A stretch of DNA of 64,000 bases from Nakamurella flava. GTDB lineage: Bacteria > Actinomycetota > Actinomycetes > Mycobacteriales > Nakamurellaceae. The notes beneath the pieces were generated by a model. It had not been told where the DNA came from. It searched no databases and saw only the letters and a program-made list of their open reading frames with translations. Location of the stretch: NCBI RefSeq assembly GCF_005298075.1, contig NZ_SZZH01000007.1, positions 62,001 through 126,000 of the forward strand. Direction: 5' to 3'. The position numbers and the translations under genes are program-made. Position 1 is the stretch's first letter. Each line of letters starts with the position of its first letter. Of this stretch, positions 41,142 to 49,321 are shown piece after piece.

Positions 41142-42440
41142 TCAAGCCGTGTCGCTCGGCTCGTTGACGACTCCGAGGAACAGCGGGGCGCCGGTCGTGG
41201 AATCGGCGATCCAGAACAGGAACGGCCGATCGACGACGAGGTGCTCGCTCGACGTCGAGGCGCTCTCGATCATCGCGATACCGGTGGCGGCCGCCGCCTC
41301 CGTTCCCTTCTCATCGACCTTGACCACGCACTGATGCACGAACGCGCTCGCATTGAGAGGTTCGTCGGAGATACCACTGAGCTCGGCGGCGTCGAACAGA
41401 TGCGTGATGCCCAGCCGCTGGGCGATGCCCCGGGCATCCAGGTTCGACCGCAGCGAGAAGACCGGCAGGGTCACCGCGGTCGGCGTGCCCTCACGATCCG
41501 CGGCAATGGTCTCGACGATCGCCGGCAGGTCGTCGAGGGCATCGTCGATGCCGGCATCGGGCATCACCACGGTCATCCCGAGTCCGGAGCCGGTGTAGGG
41601 CAGGATCGCCGCCGCCCACCCGGCCCCGCGAAACCCGGGTACCGGCTGCTCGGTCGTCATCAGCGGAACAGTGAGCTGCCGCCCATCGGCGGTCGTGAAC
41701 GGACCGTCCTGCCGGGGCGCAAAAGCGTTCAGCCACTGCGCCTTCAGATACAGCGCGTTGACCAGCACCATCCGGGTGCCGGAGTCGATCGTGCCCTGGG
41801 GGAACAGCTCGGGGATCAGGTCGTTGGTGCGGTCTGCGACCCAGGTGTTGATGGCCTGCCGCATCCCCTCCGGGTCACCGGCGAAGTCGGCGAGCTGGGC
41901 GGTGGAACCGAAATCGCGGGCCAGGGCATCGAGGTAGGACTGGTGCACCTGCAGTCGGTGGTCGGCCCAGGTCTGGTTCGCGGCCTGCAGGACCATCGGG
42001 TCCGAGTGTGCGGCCGCCGCCGCGTCCAGGGCGGCGGCCATCCCCGCATCGACGGCCGTCACGACCGCCCCCTGCGCCTGGCTACCCGTCGCCTTCAACG
42101 CCCCGTCGATCTGCTCGGCGGTCCGGCCGGCCGCCCCCGCCCGCACCATCGCCAGGACGGTGAACAGCGAGTACGGGCTGATGCCGGTGGCCGGCGTCGG
42201 CTTGACATCCATTGCGGCGCGGAGGAAATCGACGCCGAAGCCGGTCAGCGCAGCGCGGGCCGCGGAGCCCGCATCCTGCGCCGAACCGGACGGGGCGATG
42301 CTGATGGGCTGGGCCGGGGTGAAGACGTCGACGGGGGGCGACATCGAGGACGCGCGCGAGCCGCACCCGGTCAGCCCCGCTGTTGCGGCACCCGCCGCGA
42401 CGAGCAGGAACCGGCGACGGGCCATGGTCATGGCGTACAT
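41142..42440 (-). CDS. Serpin, Tat-type lipoprotein (second)
   Basis: A 432-aa serpin with MYAMTMARRRFLLVAAGAAT... Tat lipoprotein signal (Cys26). Core: GISPYSLFTVLAMVRAGAAG, VNALYLKAQWLNAF, hinge VDEKGTEAAAAT, C-term DRPFLFWIADSTTGAPLFLG. The reactive loop after the hinge is GIAMIESASTSS, different from the other two serpins but of equal length. Start at 42440 is fixed by the aligned signal peptide of the other Tat serpin and by the ECF-like promoter 9 nt upstream; the frame extends 57 codons further without support. Confidence 0.93.
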   Translation of the reverse strand: MYAMTMARRRFLLVAAGAATAGLTGCGSRASSMSPPVDVFTPAQPISIAPSGSAQDAGSAARAALTGFGVDFLRAAMDVKPTPATGISPYSLFTVLAMVRAGAAGRTAEQIDGALKATGSQAQGAVVTAVDAGMAAALDAAAAAHSDPMVLQAANQTWADHRLQVHQSYLDALARDFGSTAQLADFAGDPEGMRQAINTWVADRTNDLIPELFPQGTIDSGTRMVLVNALYLKAQWLNAFAPRQDGPFTTADGRQLTVPLMTTEQPVPGFRGAGWAAAILPYTGSGLGMTVVMPDAGIDDALDDLPAIVETIAADREGTPTAVTLPVFSLRSNLDARGIAQRLGITHLFDAAELSGISDEPLNASAFVHQCVVKVDEKGTEAAAATGIAMIESASTSSEHLVVDRPFLFWIADSTTGAPLFLGVVNEPSDTA

Positions 42441-42449
42441 GTCGAGCAG

Positions 42450-42477
42450 GACGGAGCGGGCACCCACGGAGGTTGCC
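42450..42477 (-). promoter_or_regulatory. ECF-like promoter of the second Tat-lipoprotein serpin
   Basis: Minus-strand GGCAACC (42471-42477), 17-nt spacer, CGTC (42450-42453), 9 nt before ATG 42440. Confidence 0.75.
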
Positions 42478-42519
42478 TGCTTGGCGGGACGACGCTCGCA
42501 GGCCCAAACACTCACGAAA

Positions 42520-43668
42520 TCAGCCGAGGGTGGAGCGAATCTCGGCCACCAGTGTCCGGTCGGCCCAGCCGACAGGCTGATGGTCGCCGTCCAGGACCCG
42601 GCCACAGGCACCGACTTCCACGAAGAGGAACGGCGTGCTCGCGCCCGGCCCGCCCGGCTCGGTGGTCGCTGCCGCCGACATCTGCAGGTATGTCCCTTCC
42701 TGCTCTGGGGGCCACGGATGGGACAACTCGCAGTCGTCGAGTCCTTCCGGTGTTGTGACCACGATGCCGGTCAGGAACCGGTCGAGGACGGTGGCGTCGA
42801 CCCGACCCGTCGCGCGGCGCTTCGCCGACCCGGCCTCGGCCACGGCCGCTGCAAGCTCCGTTCCACGGCTCTCGATAGGACCGCTCGGTCCGTAGAGGCA
42901 GACCGAAGCGCCGTCGGGCGACGCCGCCGCCATCGCCAACTGGGTCCGACGCCGGGTCAGCGCTTCGGTGGTCAGATCCGGCTGGGTGGGGTGCAGTTGT
43001 CGGAGGGTCGCCGCGAAGGCCGGGCATCCCCTGGTCAACCAGAGTTCGTTCTTCACGAAGACGGTGCGCCACCGGTCGACGACGGGTTGCTCGGAGACGA
43101 CCGATCGCAGAATGTCGACAGCGGGCATCTGCGGGTGGCAACCGTCCGACGGCACCGCGCCCTGCGACAGGCGACCGTCCGCGGTGGTCACCGTGAACAT
43201 GGGGACGAGGACCGCGTAGGCGGCGCAGCCGGAACCGGGGGGCTGTGGGGCCTCGAAGTTTCTCTGTCGCAGTGCCTCGACGAGGGAAGGAAGCTGATCG
43301 TCCGGGACCCGGTGCTCAGTGACTACGGCCCAGATTCCGTCGCCCGGTAGTGCCGCCTCGGCGACGCCGCAGACAGTGATCCCGGTGACCACGTCTGACG
43401 GCGAGAGCAAAGCGAACCCCGTCTCGGTGTGCGCCAGGCCCCCGCAGTACCGCTCGGGTCCGAACGGGACGGGTTCACGAATGAGGACGGGAGCCCCCCA
43501 GGGATCCGCAGCGACATCATCCGGCGGCGTGCCGGTAGTCGGCGCGGAGGATGTCGCCGTTGCGGGTGCGGTGTCCTGTGACGTGCATGCTTCGGTCAGC
43601 AGGACCGCGGTCAGAACAAGCGCCGCGGCGCGGACGAATGACCACCACGAGACCGACACAGCGCCCAT
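42520..43668 (-). CDS. Cysteine-rich lipoprotein, paralog 1
   Basis: A 382-aa lipoprotein: lipobox VLLTEAC (Cys28), Pro/Thr linker, then a domain rich in paired Cys (RYCGGLAHTETGF, ITVCGVAEAALPGDGIWAVV, AVPSDGCHPQ, LTRGCPAF, SVCLYGPSGP, DDCELSHPWPP, EVGACGRVLDG). About half of its residues match the neighbour at 43803. Family not recognised; disulfide-stabilised extracellular binding or sensor domain is likely. It shares the ECF-like promoter with the Tat serpins. Confidence 0.82.
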   Translation of the reverse strand: MGAVSVSWWSFVRAAALVLTAVLLTEACTSQDTAPATATSSAPTTGTPPDDVAADPWGAPVLIREPVPFGPERYCGGLAHTETGFALLSPSDVVTGITVCGVAEAALPGDGIWAVVTEHRVPDDQLPSLVEALRQRNFEAPQPPGSGCAAYAVLVPMFTVTTADGRLSQGAVPSDGCHPQMPAVDILRSVVSEQPVVDRWRTVFVKNELWLTRGCPAFAATLRQLHPTQPDLTTEALTRRRTQLAMAAASPDGASVCLYGPSGPIESRGTELAAAVAEAGSAKRRATGRVDATVLDRFLTGIVVTTPEGLDDCELSHPWPPEQEGTYLQMSAAATTEPGGPGASTPFLFVEVGACGRVLDGDHQPVGWADRTLVAEIRSTLG

Positions 43669-43676
43669 GCCTTCAC

Positions 43677-43704
43677 GACGGGACTGCACCGTCCGTCGGT
43701 TGCA
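43677..43704 (-). promoter_or_regulatory. ECF-like promoter of lipoprotein paralog 1
   Basis: Minus-strand TGCAACC (43698-43704), 17-nt spacer, CGTC (43677-43680), 8 nt before ATG 43668. Confidence 0.75.
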
Positions 43705-43802
43705 CCAGGCTCGTGATGCCGGCCAACTTGACTGTTGTCGTCGTGGGGCGATGAACTTTCGGCCGACGTCGACCCGCGCGGAGCAGTTGCGCGTCGGCGG
43801 AT

Positions 43803-44969
43803 TCAGCCGCCGATGGCCTGACGTATCTGAGTGATGACGCCGGAGTCCGCCCATCCGACCGGGCGGTACTCGCCATCGATGACCCGTCCGCAGGGTCCGA
43901 CTTCGACGTAGAGGAAAGGGATTCCGACCTCTCGTTTCCCGTCCGTGACGGAGACCCCGGACAGCCGAAGATATGTCGCGCCGTCGGATCCCGGCGGCCA
44001 CGGCTGGCTGAGGGCGCAGTCCGACTGGCCGGCGGGTGCGGTGGGGGAGATGCCGTTCATCAGCTGGTCGCGGAGACCGGCGTCGATGAAACCGGCCCCC
44101 TGCTGGCTGTTCGGCAGCCGGTCGGAGACGTTCCCGGGATCGTCCATCGCTGAGATGGCCACGGGGCCGCTGGGCCCGTACAGGCACACCGATGCGCCCT
44201 CGGGTGCGGTGTTCGCTCCCTTCAGCTCGGCCAGCCGATAGGTCAGCTCTTCCAGGACCGGCTCCCCTGGACTGGGAGAGGACTCCGTCAGCGTGTCGGC
44301 TCGCTGGGTGCAGTCCGTCGTCACCGAGGCCTCATCGGACACCTGCCGAGTGCGCCAGCTGTCGACCGCAGGCTCGTGGAGCATCGCCCCCGTCAGGATT
44401 CCGACGGCCGCCTCGCTGGGGTGGCAACCGTCCGACGGGACCGCGCCCTGCAGCAGTTCGCCGCGGGCGGTGGTGATGGTGAACATGGGAATGATGACCC
44501 CGTAGTCCTCGCAGAGGTCGACCGAGGCCTGGGCTTGCGTGTAGTTCGGTTGGCGGAGGGCATCGACCAGAGCCGGCAGCTGGTCGTCCGGCACGCGATG
44601 TTCGCTGACCACCGCCCAGACGCCATCGCCGGGCAACTCACCGGGGCCTACCCCACAGACCATCACGCCGGCCACTTCATCGGCATCGGTCAGCAGGGTG
44701 AAGCCGTCGTCCGTGTGCGCCAGACCTCCGCAGTACCGGTCGGGCCCGGTGCGGAGGCCTCCGTCGATCGTCACCGAGGGACTCCACGGGTCGGCCTGGA
44801 CGTAGCCCGCCAGATGAGCTCGTGTTCCTGCCGTCGGGTCGGCCCCGGTGCCGGTCCCGCCGGGTGACGAGACGCCCTGGGGCGTCCCGCACGCCGCGAC
44901 CAGAACGGCCACGGTCACGGCGGACCCCAGCAGGCGATGAGGCCGAGTCCGAATTGGCACAGTGCTCAT
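43803..44969 (-). CDS. Cysteine-rich lipoprotein, paralog 2
   Basis: A 388-aa lipoprotein with lipobox VLVAAC (Cys27) and the same Cys-rich architecture as paralog 1: RYCGGLAHTDDGFTLL, VMVCGVGPGELPGDGVWAVVSEHRVPDDQLPALV (in pieces), GCHPSEAAVGI, SVCLYGPSGPV, CALSQPWPPGSDG, EVGPCGRVIDGEYRPVGWAD. Tandem duplication explains the pair. Start at 44969 overlaps the stop of the upstream membrane-protein gene (ATGA), yet an ECF-like promoter lies within that gene's end. Confidence 0.82.
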   Translation of the reverse strand: MSTVPIRTRPHRLLGSAVTVAVLVAACGTPQGVSSPGGTGTGADPTAGTRAHLAGYVQADPWSPSVTIDGGLRTGPDRYCGGLAHTDDGFTLLTDADEVAGVMVCGVGPGELPGDGVWAVVSEHRVPDDQLPALVDALRQPNYTQAQASVDLCEDYGVIIPMFTITTARGELLQGAVPSDGCHPSEAAVGILTGAMLHEPAVDSWRTRQVSDEASVTTDCTQRADTLTESSPSPGEPVLEELTYRLAELKGANTAPEGASVCLYGPSGPVAISAMDDPGNVSDRLPNSQQGAGFIDAGLRDQLMNGISPTAPAGQSDCALSQPWPPGSDGATYLRLSGVSVTDGKREVGIPFLYVEVGPCGRVIDGEYRPVGWADSGVITQIRQAIGG

Positions 44970-45517
44970 GGGTTCACGACGGGACGCCCCCGGCGAACGG
45001 TTGCACGGGTCCCGCCACCCAGCCGGGCGTTCCCTGTTGAACTCGCCCATCGCTGCGTCCGATGCACGATTCGGCGCGACCAGGCGATCAGCGCGGCACC
45101 GGACGCGACCCCGACGACCAACACGGCCAGGGCCATCACCGGCCGCTCCGCGATGAGCAAGCCGGGGACGACAGCGCCGGCGGTCCCGACCAGCGCACCG
45201 GTGATCATCACCGCCTTGCCGGTGCGGTTCATCGGCACCTCGGGGCGACGGATGACCTCCCGTCGGGTGAACCAGGCAACGATGTTGACGATCACCACGA
45301 CCCACAGCAGGGCCTGCACCCCGATAAACCAGTAGTCCCGAGGGCGGTGCCACGTCACCAGGTTGTCGACCGTGATGAAGGTCCAGATGCAGGTCATGAC
45401 CCCGAACCAGACGATCTGACCGGGAGTTCCCACCACCCACCAGGGCCGCCAGCGGTCGCCCGGGGGGCGGGTCGGGCGTCGCCCGTCCAGGCGAGCCGGC
45501 TGATCGTCCAGGGACAC
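44966..45517 (-). CDS. Four-helix membrane protein of unknown function
   Basis: A 183-aa protein with four predicted membrane helices (IVWFGVMTCIWTFITV, FIGVQALLWVVVIVNIVAWF, AVMITGALVGTAGAVVPGLL, VMALAVLVVGVASGAALIAW) and basic tails. No family is recognised. Its end overlaps the lipoprotein paralog 2 start by four bases, so the two can be made from one transcript, in addition to the lipoprotein's own promoter. Confidence 0.72.
   Translation of the reverse strand: MSLDDQPARLDGRRPTRPPGDRWRPWWVVGTPGQIVWFGVMTCIWTFITVDNLVTWHRPRDYWFIGVQALLWVVVIVNIVAWFTRREVIRRPEVPMNRTGKAVMITGALVGTAGAVVPGLLIAERPVMALAVLVVGVASGAALIAWSRRIVHRTQRWASSTGNARLGGGTRATVRRGRPVVNP
44978..45005 (-). promoter_or_regulatory. ECF-like promoter of lipoprotein paralog 2
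   Basis: Minus-strand TGCAACC (44999-45005), 17-nt spacer, CGTC (44978-44981), 8 nt before ATG 44969. Flanks GTGCAACCG and GTCCCGTCGTGAA are identical to paralog 1 while the spacer differs, which points to selection. Confidence 0.75.
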
Positions 45518-45572
45518 ATCGACCAGTACAGCATCGGCCGCTGGGTACCGCTCGGCCCGCGCGGCCGTCGGG

Positions 45573-46487
45573 TCAAGACCGGCTCATCGGAACCCGGCCA
45601 CGTGCCGGGGGTCTCAGCTGTCCGGCCACCATCGCGGCCAGCGCGATCGCGAACCCCGCCAGATGCACGACGGTCAGCCGCTCACCGGCGATGAGGGCTC
45701 CGAGCGCCGCCGCCATCAGGGGCGACAGCAGGCCGAGCAGCGCGGTCGACGTCACCGGCAACCGGCGGATCCCGGCGAACCAGATCGAGTACGTCAGCAG
45801 CGCACCGAACAGCCCCAGCCACAGGTACCCGGCCACCGCGGGCAGGCCCAGACCGGCCGGGACGCCGTCGACGACCAGCGCCGGGACCAGCAGCACCACC
45901 CCGGCCGCGGTCAGCTGCCACCCGGCCAGGCCGACGGCCGAGACGCCTGGCGGTCGTCCCCATCGCTTGGTCAGGACGACGCCCACCGACATCGACGCGG
46001 CCCCGCCCAGGCCGGCCAGCACCCCGACTGGGCTGAGCGCCGCACCCGGTCCGAGGACGACCATGGCGACCCCGACCACGCCGACGACCCCCCACGCCAC
46101 CCGCCACGTCGACAGCCGTTCGTGCAGTACGCCGACGGCCAGGAAGGCGATGAGGATGGGTTGGGTCGCGGCGAGCGTCGCGGCCACTCCGCCCGGCAGG
46201 TGCTGGGCGGAGACGAACAGTAGCGGGAAGAACGCCGCCATGTTCAAGGTCCCGAGCACCAGGCTCTTCCACCACCACGAACCGCGTGGCAGCCGGCGGG
46301 CGATGAGCAGCGCGATGATCCCGGCCGGGAGCGACCGCAGCAGAGCGGCGAACAACGGGTGCCCGGCGGGCAGCAGGTGGGTGGTCACCAGGTAGGTCGA
46401 GCCCCAGATCGCCGGGGCGAGCGCGGTCAACGCCGTCCACCCCAGGCGGGAGGACGACGGGGCGGCCACCGCCGGGGCCGGGCTCAT
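45573..46487 (-). CDS. EamA-family (DMT) metabolite exporter
   Basis: A 304-aa protein with ten predicted membrane helices in two EamA repeats (LAPAIWGSTYLVTTHLLP start; LWLGLFGALLTYSIWFAGIRRLP; GLLSPLMAAALGALIAGERLT). Such transporters export amino acids or metabolites. ATG 46487 is proposed; GTG 46499 is an alternative. It is divergent from a LysR gene with a clean palindrome between. Confidence 0.88.
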   Translation of the reverse strand: MSPAPAVAAPSSSRLGWTALTALAPAIWGSTYLVTTHLLPAGHPLFAALLRSLPAGIIALLIARRLPRGSWWWKSLVLGTLNMAAFFPLLFVSAQHLPGGVAATLAATQPILIAFLAVGVLHERLSTWRVAWGVVGVVGVAMVVLGPGAALSPVGVLAGLGGAASMSVGVVLTKRWGRPPGVSAVGLAGWQLTAAGVVLLVPALVVDGVPAGLGLPAVAGYLWLGLFGALLTYSIWFAGIRRLPVTSTALLGLLSPLMAAALGALIAGERLTVVHLAGFAIALAAMVAGQLRPPARGRVPMSRS

Positions 46488-46538
46488 GGTGCTGGTCACC
46501 CGTCGATGGTGGGTGCGAGAGCAGTCATGAGTCCAACA

Positions 46539-46560
46539 CATCGTTGGCATGACAACGATG
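46539..46560. promoter_or_regulatory. LysR-type operator
   Basis: CATCGTTG-N6-CAACGATG, a perfect 8-bp inverted repeat containing the T-N11-A LysR motif, between the divergent exporter (46487) and LysR (46579) genes. Confidence 0.78.
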
Positions 46561-46578
46561 AACCGCGATCATTAGTGC

Positions 46579-47487
46579 GTGGAACTGCAACAGATGCGCT
46601 ACGTGATCGCCGTCGCCGAGGAACGCAGTTTCACGCGGGCCGCCGAAAGGTGTTTCGTCGTGCAGTCCGCGCTGAGCCACCAGATCAAAGCGCTGGAGCG
46701 GGAAATCGGGGTTGCCCTGTTCGCCCGGTCCAGTCGGCGGGTCGAACCCACCGCCGCCGGCGAGGCCTTCGTCGCCGCCGCCCGTCTCAGCCTGGACGCC
46801 GCGCAGCGCGCGATCACCGATGCCGCCGCCGCCACCGGCCAGATCCGCGGCCCCCTCACTGTCGGCGTCATCCCCACCGTGACCGCGATCGACGTCCCCG
46901 CCGCGCTCGCCGACTTCCACCGAGCCCACCCGGCCGCCACCATCGCCCTGCGCGGGGGCAGCAGTGACGACTTCGTGCGGGCGATCAGCGCCGGCGCGAT
47001 GGACGCCGCCGTCCTCGGCCTGGCCGACTCGGTCACCCCGCGCGGTGTGCAGACCCGCACCCTCATCCGCGAGCGGCTCGTCGCCGTCGTCTCCAGTAGT
47101 CACGCCCTGGCCGGGCGCCGACGACTGCGGCTGGCCGAGCTGGCCGACGAGACGTTCGTCGACTTCCCGGCCGGCACCTCGGGTCGGGCGCCGACAGACC
47201 TCGCCTTCGCGGCGGCCGGGCTCCGCCGCGACGTCGCCTTCGAGGCCATGAACACCGACCTGATCCTCGACCTGGTCCGGCAGGGCCTGGTGGTGGCGCT
47301 GCTGTCTCCGGCCGTCGTCGGGGACGACCCGGCCCTGCGCACCATCCCCGTGACCGGTGGTCCCGCCCGCATCGAGTATCTGGCGTGGAGCGCGTTCAAC
47401 CCCTCACCGGCGGCCCGGGCGTTCGTCGACCTGGCCCGGCAGCGGACGATCAGGCAGCCGGGATCACGGGCCGTTGCGATGCCCTGA
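46579..47487 (+). CDS. LysR-family transcriptional regulator
   Basis: A 302-aa LysR regulator: N-terminal HTH ELQQMRYVIAVAEERSFTRAAE with LSHQIKALEREIGVALFARSSR, then the two-lobe effector domain (GPLTVGVIPTVTAIDVPAALADF). GTG 46579 start. It should bind the palindrome at 46539 and control the divergent EamA exporter and itself. Confidence 0.92.
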   Translation: MELQQMRYVIAVAEERSFTRAAERCFVVQSALSHQIKALEREIGVALFARSSRRVEPTAAGEAFVAAARLSLDAAQRAITDAAAATGQIRGPLTVGVIPTVTAIDVPAALADFHRAHPAATIALRGGSSDDFVRAISAGAMDAAVLGLADSVTPRGVQTRTLIRERLVAVVSSSHALAGRRRLRLAELADETFVDFPAGTSGRAPTDLAFAAAGLRRDVAFEAMNTDLILDLVRQGLVVALLSPAVVGDDPALRTIPVTGGPARIEYLAWSAFNPSPAARAFVDLARQRTIRQPGSRAVAMP

Positions 47488-47512
47488 CGGCGTCGGTGCG
47501 GGCCGCCGCCCG

Positions 47513-48370
47513 TCACGCACCCAGCTTCCCCTGCTCCTCGGCGGCAGCGAGGGTGTTGGCCAGGAGCATGGCGATGGTCATCGGGCCGACACCCCCAGGG
47601 ACCGGGGAGAGGTGTCCGGCGACCCCGGTCACTGCGCGGGCATCGACGTCGCCCACCAGCGCGCCGTCGACCCGGTGGATGCCGACATCGATGACGGTCG
47701 CGCCGGGCTTGACCGCGTCCGCGCCGATGAGCTGCGGGATGCCCGCCGCCACCACCAGCACATCGGCTCGCAGGCACACCCGCGCCAGGTCGCGGGTGCG
47801 GGAGTGGGCGAGGGTCACGGTGGCGTCCCGCTGCAGCAGGAGCTGGGCCATCGGCCGACCGACCAGCAGGGAACGGCCGACGACGACCGCCTCGGCTCCG
47901 CGCAGTTCCACGCCGCAGCGGTCGAGCAGCCGCACCACGCCGGCCGGTGTGCAGGGACGAAGACCCGGACGCCCCTGCGCCAGCAGGCCGGCGTTGGCGG
48001 TCGTGAGGCCGTCGACATCCTTGGCTGCCGGGATCCGCGCGAGAAGCGCCTCGGCGTCCAGGTGCGGCGGCAAGGGCAGTTGGAGCAGGATCCCGGACAC
48101 GGCGGGGTCCCCGGCGAGCTCGTCCAGGACCGCGCAGGCTTCCTGCTGGCTGACGTTCACCGGTAGGTGACGGTGCAGATCCACCATTCCGGCATGGGTG
48201 CACGCCGCGCGTTTGCTGCGGATGTAGACCTGGGACGCGGGGTCGTCACCCACGAGCACTGTGGCGAGTCCGGGCGGCGCACCTCGCGCGGCCACGAGCT
48301 GCGCGACTCCGGCCGCCACCTCCGCGCGGACCTCCGCGGCGATGCTCCGGCCGTCGATGAGCGTGGTCAT
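47513..48370 (-). CDS. folD: Methylene-THF dehydrogenase / methenyl-THF cyclohydrolase
   Basis: A 285-aa bifunctional enzyme interconverting 5,10-methylene-THF and 10-formyl-THF. Catalytic YIRSK (Tyr49, Lys53), LLQLPLPPHLD, KDVDGL, the GRSLLVGRPMA NADP site and PGGVGPMTIAMLL are all present. It is the last gene of the five-gene minus operon headed by the LigM-like demethylase. It looks like a dedicated second copy for methyl-group oxidation. Confidence 0.94.
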   Translation of the reverse strand: MTTLIDGRSIAAEVRAEVAAGVAQLVAARGAPPGLATVLVGDDPASQVYIRSKRAACTHAGMVDLHRHLPVNVSQQEACAVLDELAGDPAVSGILLQLPLPPHLDAEALLARIPAAKDVDGLTTANAGLLAQGRPGLRPCTPAGVVRLLDRCGVELRGAEAVVVGRSLLVGRPMAQLLLQRDATVTLAHSRTRDLARVCLRADVLVVAAGIPQLIGADAVKPGATVIDVGIHRVDGALVGDVDARAVTGVAGHLSPVPGGVGPMTIAMLLANTLAAAEEQGKLGA

Positions 48371-48379
48371 GGGCCCGCC

Positions 48380-49321
48380 TCAGAAGACGACGGTCGTGTT
48401 GCCGTCGCGCGCGATGCGGTCCTCCAGGTGCCACCTGACGGCGCGCGAGAGCACGGCGCGCTCGACATCGGCGCCCAGACGCGCCAGGTCGCCGGCCGCG
48501 TCGCGGTGGGACACCCGCACGACGTCCTGCTCGATGATCGGACCCTCGTCCAGATCGGCGGTGACGTAGTGCGCGGTGGCGCCGACCAGCTTCACTCCTC
48601 GTTCCTTCGCCTTGGCGTAGGGACCGGCGCCGATGAAGGCCGGCAGGAAGGAGTGGTGGATGTTGATGAGCGGGCAGCCCACCCGATCCAGGAACGACGG
48701 GGTGATGATCTGCATGTAGCGGGCGAGCACCACGAGGTCGACGTTGCCGGCCACCAGCTCCAGGACCCGTTCCTCCGCCTCGGCGCGGTTGTCCCTCGTG
48801 GCGGGCACGTGGAAGAAGGGCACCCCGAAGCCGCGCACGTCGTCGGCCAGATCGGGGTGGTTGGAGATGACCATGGCCACGGTCATGGGCAGCTCGCCGC
48901 GGCGGTGACGCCACAGCAGGTCCAGGGCGCAGTGGTCGGTCTTGGACACCATGATGGCGACCCGCAGGGGCTTGCTCGCCTCGCGCAGGGTGAAGTCCAT
49001 GCCGAAGGGCGCCGCCACCTGTTCGGCGAAGTCCCTCTGCAGTTGATCTCGCGCTGCCGACAGGGCGGGCAGCCGGAACTCGGTGCGCTGGAAGAAAGTT
49101 CCGCCCTCGGGGGCGGTGGAGTGCTGGGCCAGGGACACCACGTTGGCGCCGGCCCCGGCCAGGAACGTGCCGACGGCCGCGACGATGCCGGGGCCGTCCT
49201 GGCAGCGGATGAGCAGGCGCCCCAGGTCGCCGTGCTGCGCGGCGCCGCCCGGCATGACCGACCGGCTCGGGACGGGTGTCGCTGCTGCTGTCGTCGCCTT
49301 CGTGGCGGTGGCGCTGGTCAT
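48380..49321 (-). CDS. purU: Formyltetrahydrofolate deformylase
   Basis: A 313-aa enzyme hydrolysing 10-formyl-THF to formate and THF. N-terminal ACT domain (LLIRCQDGPGIVAAVGTFLAGAG) and a C-terminal formyltransferase-fold hydrolase with NIHHSFLPAF, HYVTADLDEGPIIEQD. The start at 49321 overlaps the metF stop (ATGA). It closes the THF cycle in the operon. Confidence 0.93.
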   Translation of the reverse strand: MTSATATKATTAAATPVPSRSVMPGGAAQHGDLGRLLIRCQDGPGIVAAVGTFLAGAGANVVSLAQHSTAPEGGTFFQRTEFRLPALSAARDQLQRDFAEQVAAPFGMDFTLREASKPLRVAIMVSKTDHCALDLLWRHRRGELPMTVAMVISNHPDLADDVRGFGVPFFHVPATRDNRAEAEERVLELVAGNVDLVVLARYMQIITPSFLDRVGCPLINIHHSFLPAFIGAGPYAKAKERGVKLVGATAHYVTADLDEGPIIEQDVVRVSHRDAAGDLARLGADVERAVLSRAVRWHLEDRIARDGNTTVVF

